Positions 1 to 10,978 of a DNA stretch of 64,000 nucleotides are shown here, one piece after another. The notes beneath the pieces are model-generated. The model saw only the letters and a program-made list of their open reading frames with translations. It made no database searches and was not told where the DNA came from. Source of the DNA: Pachypanchax playfairii (Eukaryota > Chordata > Actinopteri > Cyprinodontiformes > Aplocheilidae); the NCBI GenBank assembly GCA_006937955.1, contig SSNP01000106.1:418934-482933 (forward strand), written 5' to 3'. A program made the translations under genes and the position numbers. Each line of letters begins with the position of its first letter. Position 1 is the first letter of the stretch.

Positions 1-1331
1 TTACAGGCAAAATGTGCTTAAAAATACTTTAAGCTTTTTTACTGTATGTTTAAGAAGAAAAATGTGTTTTAATTAGAATTCTTGTTGTTTCAATGTAAAG
101 AAAAATATAAGAACAAAATGAAAAAATGCAGACTAGGTGATGAAAACTAGGTTTCCATGGAAACCAGATTTCCAACCCCTGAGTTGGAGTAAATAAAGCA
201 AAGAACTGTAAGAAAGCTAAATAACACAGTTTTGTAATAAAAGTAAAAAAAACATAACACAGTTTAATATTTTGAACATATTAAAAATCATATTTTTATA
301 GTTTTGGGTTTGAATTTCATTTACTTTATTTAGTTTCTAAGTTTTTCCCACTCATTGGGTCCCTCACACAGATGTTTCACATCTGGTCATCATCTCACTT
401 ACCTCCCCATCAGTGATAACCTGTCCCAGTAGCTATACTCCCAAGTTTCTGTTGCCTGAACATCTTCATGTTCCTGATTCCTGTTAAAAATTCCAAGTTT
501 TAATTTGGAACATGATCAGTTTCTTGTCCCCATTTCAGATCTGCTAAACGCTCACGATAAGCTGTTGTTTTTTATATCATATCTTCAACTTTTGACTTTA
601 ACAAGTTAAACTAACTGCGTCATTGGTGTACAATAACTATTGGTTAGATGTGAAGCTGTTTGAAACAATCAGACTAATTATTTGGGGCCGTAGTTTTCTT
701 AATTTGCATTACAATCTGATTTACTGTGAACAGCTACAGCCTAGCATACATGTAGTCAACTCTTCTTTTAGTGAATTTAAATGACACTGTCGTGGTTTGG
801 GGTTTTGCATTTGGATTCAGAAACAGCCACAGAAACTGAAAAGGAAGGTGAGTATAAAATCTATTTTTTAGATAAAACAGGGAAGAAACACAGTGGGAGT
901 GAGGAGAACAGATAGTTTCCCAGTAAGTCAATATGTATTTAATCACTTTATACTTTTACTGATAGTTTTTAGGACTTCAGGTTCTGAGGGGAAGTGAAGG
1001 ACCCAAGTGTCTCCTGGTCGAGGTAAAAGAAGATGGTGGAGAGTGGGCAGGAAGGTTTCACAGACGGAATCAGATCTGATATGAGATCTGTCACAAGGAG
1101 GTTGTAATTATAGTGATCTGATGTCTGAGTGTGAGTTAATCCCACCTTTAATGGTCGGTAAATGGTGAATGACGAGCTGCAGGTGAGAATGGAAGAGATT
1201 CAAAGGAGTGATGCACCATCTTCATCATGGGACCGGCCCACCTGAGAAGAAGAGGAGAGAAAAAAAAAGAGAAATGAAAGAGAGACTCCCAGAATCTTAA
1301 CAGGCCGCTTCAGTTAAACATGTTTTCTGCA
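1..1331. other. AT-rich non-coding DNA, nothing recognised
   Basis: No open frame longer than about 70 codons, no repeat family recognised and no RNA gene seen. The first 350 bases are strongly A/T-rich. A purine-rich stretch with an A8 run lies near 1245-1285, just before the TTAA element that begins at 1332. Confidence 0.6.
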
Positions 1332-2085
1332 TTAAAGCAATACTTAGGAGCTTTCAGTTTAGGTTTATTTTGGCGGCGCCACTGGACAAAAGCGGTATTA
1401 TTTTACGTGAATGAAGCCTGCATTTCCCATGAGCACCAGCGCGTAGCGTCGTAAAATCCAGATACCCTGTCCGCCAGCAGTTGGATTGAACTACATTACA
1501 TTTCGGTTTCCAGTGGCTGAGTGAATGAACTGTCAACCTGGTGGCCAGTTATTACTTCCATGCAAATTTCCGAAAGCTGGCATTAGCATTTTGATTTGAG
1601 AATAGAAAGATACTTACTAGTCCAGCAGGAACAGAGCCACGGCAGCATCAGTTGGAAATCCCTCCTCGACTTTGAGCTCACGCCAGCGAGTGAAAGCCGG
1701 GCCTATGTTGATTCTTGACTGTCCTTTTATCCGGTTACTCTCCCTTTTTCTTTTTTTTTGTCTCCTCAGACAAAACTTTTCGTTTTTTCGGGGCTTCTGC
1801 CATGTTAGCTGCAGTTGCGCGTAACAGGTCGTATCGAGTTCCGTGTTTATGGCGAATGGGGAAAGGGGAAGTGATGTATGCCGAAAAGCAGCCTATCCAT
1901 TCATAGTTTTTTGTGTGGCAGGGTTCCCACCATCCTCCTCAAAGCTGTTTAGTGCCAGTGAAAGCGATACAGACCCCCTCAAGCCATGACAGAGGTGTCA
2001 TTCAACTTGTTGTAAGTCGCCATATAATCACAGAAGTTATGAAACTATTTCATGAAGGTTGAAAAGTTACTTAGTGTTGGTTTAA
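1332..2085. mobile_element. TTAA-flanked miniature transposon, family E (754 bp)
   Basis: The left edge reads TTAAAGCAATACTTAGGAG and the reverse complement of the right edge reads TTAAACCAACACTAAGTAAC, an imperfect inverted repeat with TTAA at both outer ends. TTAA target duplication plus a TTAAAG start fits Kolobok/T2-type or piggyBac-like elements. The interior contains a short open frame (1715-1906) that shows no transposase motif, so the element is non-autonomous. Terminal sequences like this (AACACTAAGTAACTTTTC) are, from memory, widespread in fish genomes. The boundary call is good; the superfamily is inferred. Confidence 0.65.
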
Positions 2086-3299
2086 ATTTCCAAACTTTAC
2101 ATTTTTGCATTTACTTCTAGAAAAGTCACGTTTTGCAGCAGTTTTACTTTATTTAAAATGTCATTTAAAGTTTCAGCAAACTCTAAATATGAGTGTTTTA
2201 AAATGCTGAACACTTTTTAAAATCTCATTAAAACGCTTTACTCTCCTTCAAATATTTCAGCCTTTCATTGTGATTGTTGGCTCTTTTTTTCACACATGTC
2301 CACATTTTCAATTTCATGCAAATATTTAAAGTAATGACTGTAACCATCATTTGAGCAAAAACACATCCTTATCTCCTGACATGCTCTCTTTGCCAAACAA
2401 ATCTTTTGCTCCCTCCTCGCTTTTACATGACCTCGTTTGCAGATACTATCTCGCGAAATCAACATTTATATTAAAACATTTTATGGCTTTTACGCAGGCT
2501 GACTTCTCAATGAGATGTGCTGCGAGAGAGCAAAGCTGCACGTTGGGATCTGAAAAGGGAAATAAACATCCTGATTGCTCAAAAAGACCAAAATCTTACT
2601 ATTAATTCCACCGTCTGCCCAGCAGGGACATGTTTGGATTGCTTAATGCAGCTGAAGAGGAGGAATTACACTGCAGTAAATCTCAGCAGTTATGACAGCT
2701 GTGCTAAAATAGCGCTAAATGGAGACAGATCCTAACGTAATTAGGTTGAAATGAGAGAGAAGGAGATAGCTTATAGATTCCACTCAGGGTCAGTGGCTTT
2801 AGGAGTCTGATATATGAACCTATCAAACACAGGATCTGTTCTCATAGACCTGAGAACAAAGCACACACACACAGGTGCAAACACTAATATACACACTCTA
2901 TTCTCCTTAGTGAAAGTTGTGCAGATTTTTTTTCTCACCAGTTCCCTGCAGCTATACACACACACACCTGACTCCTCACTGCTGACTCTGCAGCTCTTTC
3001 CTCCCTCTTTGTCTCCACCTCTTCATCTTCACCTTCTCCTCATTACAACACATTCCTGTAGACCTGTCACGGCTCTGCTTACTTCTTATTGCTATATTTC
3101 TTTTCTTCTGCTCATCCTCGTCAGGTTGAAAACTTTTGCATTGAACATGAAGTTTGAGTTTTAAAAAAGGCAACAGGCTCTTCTGGTTTACCTGGATCTT
3201 TCTTATGTGTTGCACATACAGGATGTTCAGTCATATGGCCCTTTCATTGTTTTATATTCTGTAAAAAGAGATATTGTTCTGATTTAGTAAAAAAAAAAT
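2086..3299. other. Non-coding DNA with CA microsatellites
   Basis: There are short CA runs near 2862-2872 and 2954-2966 and a pyrimidine-rich stretch at 2970-3060. The open frames here (84 and 116 codons) are low-complexity and show no domain. No exon or RNA gene is recognised. Confidence 0.5.
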
Positions 3300-3625
3300 G
3301 TTTGTTGACTGGTTTGGATTATTAGATTGTGGGTTTGTATTTTTGTTTAATCAAGAGGATTATTTGTGTTTTGACCCCGGACTGATTTGTGACCGCGCTT
3401 ACCTGTTTTTGTCCCATGCTTGTGACATCATCACTAACCCCTGCTTTCTGTTCAGTCCTCAAGCTATCAGGATTAACTGTGTTCTCCAGTTCCCTCTCTC
3501 TGATCTCACATCCCCCTAATCCTGGAAAAGAAAAGAACTGCACTTCAACCGCTCCTTTTTCGCTGATGTCACCTGCCGCCGACCCCGTTTGGACCACTTC
3601 CTCCTTGTTCTTCCTGGAATAAAAC
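3300..3625 (+). repeat. Fragment of a dispersed retroposon-like repeat
   Basis: Wording around 3372-3410 (a 'ctggactgatt...acctgttt' arrangement) resembles 49235-49275 in the larger repeat at 48829-49484, so the two appear to be related copies. The fragment ends in an A-rich tail with AATAAA (about 3618-3640). The family name is not known to me. Confidence 0.35.
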
Positions 3626-6262
3626 AATAAACAAAGAATTTACAGAAAGAACTCTTCCTGATTCCTTGAAACGTTTACTATAGAAGATACTAACGTAAAT
3701 GTTTCAAGGAGGGAGCCGCTGCACTGACTTGTTCTAACAAACCTTTTAAACACTTGAGTTTTTTCCTGTGTAATCGAGTCCAGCTGTAAACCCACACACA
3801 TCTTTGATGGTTTTTCTCTTGTTCATGGTTCCTTTTATATTTTAAGTCTTGATCAGTTGATCAAAGATGAACCTTTCATTTAGGAACCTGTTCTTTTGGG
3901 GAAAAAAGGCTTTTTAAATAGTTTACACTACAGGGCCAACATTATTTGAGACAGACGTGAACTTTAGCTTCATTATATAACTGAGCAAAAAGATCAGTGA
4001 TGTTTGCAGTTAGTGTTAAAGTAACTCAGTAACCAGTCTGACTCTATTTTAACCAGCGGATGTAAAGCTGCTGATACTTTACGCCTCATTGGTCCAGTGC
4101 GTCCATGTTGGGTTGTAAAACTAAGTTTAAGTTTAGTTTATTTTGGTGCAATGCCAAAATTATTTAAATACTAAAAGCCAAAGAGGTTCTGGGTATTTTA
4201 AAAACGGCCACTTTCTGCAGCCTTATTGGAATCTGCAGAGTTCTGTAATGTAAAAAAGCTTCTAATCCGGACACGTTTCTTCTATCTGGAAGAATAAAGT
4301 GGTTCCAAATTTTAACCTGCCAATCTTTCAAACTGAAGTTTTGGCATTTTTCATCCTGTGTGTACACCAAAAAGATGGAACATTCAAGATGGAGAATCAA
4401 TAGAAGAGATTTGATTCCCTTTTTCCTGAGCATCAGTTGTGGAGAGAGGAGAAAAACAATCCTCTTTAAATGGTAAACTAAAGCAGTTTTAACTCTGGCA
4501 CATGAAAAATAGTCTGTTTTTAAAATTAAATTCTAACACTAATAATGAATAATAATGAATAATACTAATATAACAGCCATGTCTTATATTTTATCATGGT
4601 GTGACATAATAATAACTAAATTGGCACCTGCTACCTGTAGAACTTAGATCCTCCACTGGAGGAGCCGTGTGGCATCATGAGGAAATCTAGACCCAAACAT
4701 GGTACATGGACATTGAAAACACTGATATTAAGAGTGGAGAGTTTTCTGCCTCCAGTGGTGCACATCTGGCTCCAAAACCTCAACATGGCAGCTCCTGTAA
4801 ACATAATGTCAAATCTTTTTTTTTTTTTCAACAACAGAAGAAATAAATGTGTCAAATATAATACAATTAGTGTAATACATTTAATCGAGACAGTTTAAAA
4901 AGCTAAAAAAGACTAATTTTATTGGCCTTATTACAATTTTGTGAAATACAGAATAAAACACTCTAATTTAGTTTAAATGTTAAAATTAATTTCCCTTAAG
5001 GTCAGGAAGTTCTCTTCAATTCCCAGAGAAAGCAGTACCAGTGGATGTATATAAGATTTGACTATTTTTATTGCAGGTCTGAAAGACGGTGTGTAAATTC
5101 TAATAGAAACAGACGCGGCGACACACACACACACAGAGTAATGACAAAGAGAAAGGGCACCATAAATGTGAAAGACACAGGCTGCATTTCTGACATCAAC
5201 AGAGTGTTAGATGCCCATCTGTATTCGCGACGATCAAAAGGTCAGAGCGTTGTCCTGACATTCTCCACACTGCTGGAGCTCATATTCCCCCCTCCCTTTC
5301 ACTTTGGGCAAATGTTATTGTAAAAGACGCGATGGCTGGACGGTGGCTCAGCGTGCTACAGGAAGTGTGGGCGCGTGTGTTCTGAATGGAGTTTCCATGA
5401 GATTCAGGGCAGCTTGACCTTTCAGTGATAGCCTAAATGTGAGGTACTTTTCTGAGGTACTTTCCCCTCAGGGTAGCCCCCCCCTGTACACACACACCTC
5501 CCCATCTCAATGGGAGCATTATTGAACAAGAGGGCGAGAGAAATAAGGGCAGCTGTTTCTCCTCAACTTTCCTTATCAAATGTCAGACAAAATTGCGATA
5601 AAGTCTGACCCTCATCCGTTTCTCAGTCATGGAGGGCAAACAGATTATTTAGTCGTCCACTGAAATAGTTCTTACCGTGAAAATGCATTATGAATGGAAC
5701 GGGCCATTCAGAGATGTGCCACTGTGCTCCCTAAACAGTAATAGAAGGAGATATGAGCGACGACACATGCATGCATAATCGCCTTGTTTCTTCATGTTTT
5801 TTTTATCTAAAGTTTTACAGATTTTACTTTATTGTTACCTCTGCTATAAAAGCAGCAGAGGATATGATCGTTTGGGGTAAAATACAGCAAACCTTGAAGG
5901 ATTACAGCCTCATATAATATGCTACACATCAGATACTATAACCGCTGATACTATTAAATTGACAGCACGTGCAAGACCTCAGCAGTGTGCGTTTTTCACC
6001 ATTTAAAGGACATATTGATTTAGCTTTGGAAAAGACAATGCCTGTCTTATTTCCCTTAAGACTGCAGTGACTAAAGCATCTTATGCGCACTTTGTTGAAA
6101 CCAGATATTGTTGCTCAGAAACTCACCAGTTACTTTCCTCTGCTTTAGATTAAATCTCACAGGAAATATCAAACAAAAATTAATATTTTGTAGCAAAATG
6201 AAGTTTGTTTTTGTTTTAAATTCAACTTCTATTCTGCACAATTTTGATATCATAAGGAACTA
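3626..6262. other. Non-coding DNA, no gene seen
   Basis: Mostly AT-rich unique-looking sequence with a CA run at 5121-5133 and C-rich text at 5478-5505. The open frames are all under 95 codons and carry no recognised motif. The part from about 5540 to 5790 is listed separately as a possible conserved element. Confidence 0.5.
5540..5790. promoter_or_regulatory. Candidate conserved non-coding element
   Basis: This stretch is repeat-free, of balanced composition, and holds dense TAAT/ATTA and TCAGACA-like words, unlike the decayed AT-rich DNA on either side. It looks like developmental-gene regulatory sequence, but that is an impression only. No conservation could be measured here. Confidence 0.2.
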
Positions 6263-6843
6263 TTAAAGAGGTCATTTCATACACATTTCATGACTTTGTG
6301 GTTATTTCTTAAGTATATGAAACATTTTATATCTAAAAAAAAAGGTCAGGAAACACTGATTAACAGACCTTTCAATCTGTCTGCGTTAAAATTCGGGTGG
6401 TTCCGGCTCCTTCCGTCAGGCTGCTTCGGCAGCAGATCGTTCATATTCATTGTTCGAATTTGCTGGACTCTGATTGGCTAACAAACTAGCCTATCAGAGC
6501 AAAGAATACTGTTTCCTGTCCCGTTGTGCATGGCAACATCAGACGTCGTGTCTTCTTGTTTGCTACGTCTTATGCTAACAGCTTTTAGCCAGCAGCATGC
6601 TAGGCGTGGTTTCAACTGCAGGAGCTGATGAATACTAACGAACAAAGGAGTTGTGATGAAACAGATACAGGCCGTTAGAACTCGGGAGAACTTGGGTTTT
6701 ATCACCACCTGCGTAGTTTGAGATTAAAACTGAAAGAGAAGTTGTTGACCTGTTTTCACACTATGAAGGTAAGAACACCTGTGGAGCTAAAATATTCAAC
6801 TGAAACCTCAGAAAAACCACTTTTAATGGAAGGGCCTCTTTAA
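6263..6843 (+). mobile_element. TTAA-flanked MITE, family A, copy 1 (581 bp)
   Basis: It starts TTAAAGAGGTCATTTCATAC and ends GGAAGGGCCTCTTTAA, so both ends carry TTAA plus AGAGG(C/T)C as an inverted repeat of roughly 18 bp. The interior is shared with the copies at 23423, 34025, 45061, 48119, 54805, 57576 and 61728, including a GCTGGACTCTGATTGGCTAA segment and a CAGCAGCATGCTAGGCGTGG segment. No transposase is encoded. The right end lies one base from a LINE 3' tail starting at 6845. Confidence 0.85.
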
Positions 6844-6844
6844 A

Positions 6845-7235
6845 AGTTTCAAGTTTATTTCAAGTTTATTTATTTATAAAGCACCAGTTCATGACAAAGT
6901 CATTTCAAGGCCCTTAACAGAAAAATCAACCAATTAATAATAAAACATTTCCTGTCTAAGGAACCAGCCGATTGGGCTGAATTGTTATTTCAGCACAATC
7001 CCCCATCCTGAGCAGCACGACTGGCGACAGTAGAAAGGAACGACTCCCTTTTAACAGGAAGAAACCTCTAGAAGAAACCGGCTCAGAATGGGCGGCCTTC
7101 TGCTTGAGCCGACTGGGGTCTGAGCTGACAGGAAAGAGACAAACACTGATGGATTTGGGTCAGTCGTCATGTCTATAGAAAAATAAACAGAGAAACAGTT
7201 AATGGCAACAGTAACATGTGGAAAGATGTGGAAAA
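6845..7235 (-). mobile_element. 3'-UTR fragment of L2-type LINE (5'-truncated)
   Basis: The sequence closely matches the 3' UTR of the larger LINE at 15912-16990 in the same orientation, for example at 6872-7021 and 7022-7215. The 3' tail on the minus strand ends in repeated AAACTTGA-like units (6845-6870). Here the UTR reads straight through CCCCATCCTGAGCAGCACGA. The larger copy carries a 564-bp insertion at that point, so this fragment serves as the unoccupied target site. There is no coding part. Confidence 0.75.
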
Positions 7236-8757
7236 AATGCATCTTTGGTCATGCTTGCTTGTACTTAAACCTGAGACCGTGTATAAACAGAAGCCTTCGT
7301 TCTTTGTGTATAAAAAAACTCATCTGTCTTTAATAGATGGAGGTTGAACAGGTCAGGCAGAAGGACTTGATTGAATTAGGCTGATGATGTTCTGAAGATG
7401 CCAAATGAGGAAAAAAAATGTAAAAAGTTGGTTTCTTCCCAGTTTTCCAGATATAATGGGGAGAAAAACCCATCTAGTACAGAAAAGTATGAGTGAGATG
7501 GAAATAAGAATAAATGTGCAGACTGGAGTCAGAGATAGCTGAGATAGAAAGAGAAACATGAAAGGGAGAGAAAATACATGATTTTACTACCAATATTTCC
7601 TAGTCCTTTACTTCAACATCAAAAAGCAACAAATACAAGCACAAATTTCCCTCTGAACAGAACAAAACATCAAAGCCTTGTACTTCAGGTCACCAGTTTT
7701 AGTGTATCTTAATAATTTCCCCACCTTTTTCCTATTTGCTGCCTCCTTCCAGTTTTTGTTAGAGAATTCTGAGGTCCTGAGAGCAGCTTAATACCCGTGG
7801 CTGATCCTACATCGGTTAAAGGATTTCTTGTGTGCCTCCTACTGAATTTCATTTCCTTCTCCTCTGCAGTCAAGATGCAACCTGACCACTAAAAGACAGA
7901 CGATAAATGCATGGTATTGGTTGGCATGTGGTATAGACAGATTACACCAAGCCTCCCATGTCTTCAGGTGAGTGCTAAACAAAGATGGAACAAATCTTAG
8001 CTTTTTGTGGATAACTTCTGACAGCTCCTGCAACCCTCCTCATGTAAAGGCAGGTTTGGGACCCACATTTGGAGTTCGTCTGTTGTACATGATAGAGTTA
8101 GGACCCTGTTGTGCTGCATAACACAGACATTCAAGGAAACTTGAATTCAAAGCGCTCAGTGCATTTCAGATTGACGGATGCTGTGCTGAGTTAAATGCAG
8201 TAGAAAGCCTGCTGATTTGTAGCACCACTCACCTAAATGGATACCATTCACTTCCATGAAAGAGTTCAATGACAAACGCAACCAAGCGTAAAGATGCTCT
8301 GAGGCCAGCGATCACAATCAAGCCCCAAAGACACTAATAGCACCTGTCTCTATCTGTCATTTAACCCACTTTAAATTAAGGAAAGCAAAAGAAAACAATC
8401 CCAGGCCTTTGGAAAGATCTCAGTCAAATAGGGGCTAAAGTCAATTGAATTAGTTGAGTTCAATCATTCAATCCAGCTATTGATCCCTGGCTGGTTGAAA
8501 TATCTGGAGGTCTGGTGCAGTATACAAATAGGATTGATTGGGCAAATGGAACGGACATGACCTGATTTAGCCGATGCCTTCAGTCACTTCAAAGTTCAAC
8601 AAACACTCTTCTAAGCTCAATATGTTAGACTATATACTTTCTGTGGGAACTAGACCAACTTCTCTAAACTAAGAGACTCATAAAGTCTGTATATTTGTGT
8701 TTGGTCGAGTAACTCTTTGTTGTTGGTTCTAAATGTATGTGCCCCTATGTTTCACCT
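7236..8757. other. Non-coding DNA, no gene seen
   Basis: Unique-looking, moderately AT-rich sequence. Only short open frames (63-68 codons) without motifs occur. The part from 8262 onward belongs to the block repeated after the 10969 gap. Confidence 0.5.
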
Positions 8758-10104
8758 TTAAAGGTCCTTTATCATGCAACTTTTTGGAATTTTTAACCAT
8801 GTTGTAATTCTATTTCCTTATAAAAATACAGTGGTTTTCGGTTCAATTCACGCATTTCTCAGTAATGCTGCTGCATCCTGTGCTCTGAGCAGCTGCTCTA
8901 CTCTCTCCTGGTAAATGACTAACCCCTCCTTTCCACTGGACGTGTCAGCAGGGCGCAGCATTTTGCTCGAGCAATCAGTCATGTGTCCCTTCTCACTAGG
9001 AACGTTTTACACGTGCTTATCCCTCATGCAAGCGTTTTATCCAGCTGGTCACAGAAGATCACAAAATCTCATAAGTATAGCAAAAACACGTGTGATTTCA
9101 TCAGTACACACAACAACAACCAAGGAAAAAGACGACAACATGTATCCCGAAGCTATGTGGCTTTTCACACCACATACGGACTTCAAACTCGTCACAGGTA
9201 CTGTACTTTCTCGTAGTCTCGCAAACGGAAATTTGCATGTGTCCTTTTATTTTGAAACTTCAGGGTATTTTACATTTCACGAACACCTGATTTCCTGTCT
9301 GGTCCAAACTAAACTGCTGAACATGATGTGTTTTAGAAGCGTATCGCGTAAAAAATAGAACTGCAACATAATACTCCAGACACTACACTTCTGGGACGCA
9401 TCTCATGCGCGCTGCTTCGTGCGCAGTGGGAACGGTCTCATTGACTTTAATGGCGGCTATCAGCCGCGTATTACACATCACAAACATTGCTCATCTGTTG
9501 CATGTTCAGTGGAAAGGTGGGGTGACTCATAACATAGTGAGGTGAAGTGCCTGATGTGTCCCCACTGGGCACTTATTCACCATTCCTACAGAACAGCCCA
9601 ATCATCAGAAATGGCTGAAGTTTCTCTCTGGAATCTTGCATCTAACCAGTTAAAGCATGTTTGTATGTGACCGTCATTTCACCAATGGCTGCTTCCTGAA
9701 CCTTGGCCAGTAGAAAAAGGGACTGTCAGAGAGATTAACTCTTGCAGCCGGCGCAATTCCAACAATAAAGATGCCTAATGGAGCGGCCAGAGCAGTAAGT
9801 GATATGCTAAATGCTAATGATAATGTGTTTTAGCCATTTATCAAGCTTTCACTTCAAACTCACTGTCGGACTCCGGGTCAAGATGGTAAGGCTCCTTGTA
9901 TGGTAAGGCTGCTATCTCTGCAGCTAGGCAGGGCTCAAGGTACTCACAGGCACTCACCAAGCATTTTACTTCCTGGTCGAAAAATAACTCCCTGATATAA
10001 GTTATATTTCAGGACAAATGAATACTATACAAGGCCATCTGTAATATGTTATCATATATCCCAGAAGCTGAAAGCTGTAAAATAACACGATACAGGACCT
10101 TCAA
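8758..10104. mobile_element. TTAA-flanked element, family B (1,347 bp)
   Basis: The left end is TTAAAGGTCCTTTATCATG; the reverse complement of the right end is TTGAAGGTCCTGTATCGTG, an inverted repeat with three mismatches. The left flank is TTAA and the right has decayed to TCAA. The TTAAAGG start resembles the T2/Kolobok terminal motif of vertebrates. A second inverted-repeat structure is nested at 8921-9531. The 147-codon open frame at 8915-9358 has no recognisable domain and crosses that nested element, so I do not call it a gene. Confidence 0.6.
8921..9531. mobile_element. Nested inverted-repeat element inside family B element
   Basis: CCCCTCCTTTCCACTGGAC near 8923 pairs with GTTCAGTGGAAAGGTGGGG near 9504-9522, an imperfect inverted repeat of about 19 bp enclosing roughly 600 bp. 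TGACT lies at both outer edges and could be a target duplication, though the exact edge is uncertain. The terminal wording (TTTCCACTG) is common in fish miniature elements. Superfamily not assigned. Confidence 0.4.
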
Positions 10105-10220
10105 AGTGTTTCGCATTTGTAAAGAAAGTGCATGTGTTTCTTGAGCAGCAAACTTACGTATGCATGTATCCGCAGATTAGCTTTCTTTGCAATCTACCCA
10201 CACTTTGACCTGACAATCTA

Positions 10221-10316
10221 AATGGTAATGGTAAATGTCCTGTATTTGTATAGCGCTTTTCTAGTCATTCAAAGCGCTTTCACACTACAAAGTTTTGCAT
10301 TTACCCATTCACACAA
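10221..10316 (+). repeat. Short dispersed fish repeat
   Basis: The segment contains TAAATGTCCTGTATTTGTAT, TAGCGCTTTTCTAGTC and CAAAGCGCTTTCACACTAC followed by ACCCATTCACAC. From memory this is a very common word series in teleost genomes, usually read as the tail of a retroposon. Duplicated at 12938-13033 by the gap-flanking copy. Confidence 0.5.
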
Positions 10317-10923
10317 CCCGTTCCTCCACGTCTTCATGTTTCTGTACACATGTTGCTGACATCATTGTAAACAAGCCTGAAGATGATGGGTAGTCATGTC
10401 TCTGATATTAAGAGATAATACAAGGACTCACTCTAGATAACTCTGTACTTGGTTTGGGGATCATCAGCTTGCCCTGTGGCATGGGTCTTATCCAGATGAG
10501 TAAAATGTTGCACGTTTTAAGCAGACACCAACTGACCTATGTAGCAGGGTCCATGTTGGCAGGTGCTTACAATCAGGTGCCTGACTGCAATCAAATTTAC
10601 TGCAAGAAACATTGTCACAACAAAGAAATGACCTACCAAACACAAAAGTCCTTACTTTATGTGCTAAGTTTAGTGCGCTAACATTCTCACAGCAGCAAAA
10701 TGCTAATCTATAGGTATATTTATTATGTTTACTACTTGACACACACACACAATTGTCCTCACTCAAGCCTCTATCTGACATGCAATGCAACACTGCAAAG
10801 ATCAATAAACCACTCAGATGCTGAAACATCAGTGTTGATTTCATTGCATCTCACGGAGGCAGTCTTCTGAAAATACCCAATGGATGGAGGAAACTGAGTG
10901 CTTCTGAGTATCCAGCATCCAGA

Positions 10924-10924
<1 letters not shown>

Positions 10925-10968
<44 letters not shown>
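10925..10968 (+). repeat. Poly-C tract (44 C) at contig end
   Basis: An uninterrupted C44 run abuts the assembly gap. The equivalent tract in the other copy is C23 (13642-13664). The length difference fits homopolymer sequencing error or slippage and probably explains the failed contig merge. Glycine-run reading frames on the minus strand are artefacts of this tract. Confidence 0.95.
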
Positions 10969-10978
10969 NNNNNNNNNN
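10969..10978. other. Assembly gap (10 N)
   Basis: Ten N characters. The short fixed length suggests a placeholder rather than a measured distance. The flanking blocks are duplicates of each other. Confidence 0.99.

Larger units (their letters stand above)
8262..10968. repeat. Gap-flanking duplicated block 1, left copy
   Basis: All of 8262-10924 recurs at 10979-13641 with a constant offset of 2717 bases, and I saw no substitutions on reading. The left copy runs into a C44 tract and then 10 Ns; the right copy begins directly after the Ns and leaves through a C23 tract into unique DNA. This geometry is what two overlapping contigs produce when a homopolymer prevents merging, so I infer one true genomic copy. 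Confidence 0.9.

Noticed and set aside
8915..9358. 147-codon frame, present twice
   Set aside because: It lies in and across a nested miniature element, shows no domain, and its 'conservation' between copies is only the assembly duplication.
10488..10844. 118-codon cysteine-rich minus-strand frame, present twice
   Set aside because: No domain or signal peptide, mirrored by a plus-strand frame, and duplicated only through the gap artefact.
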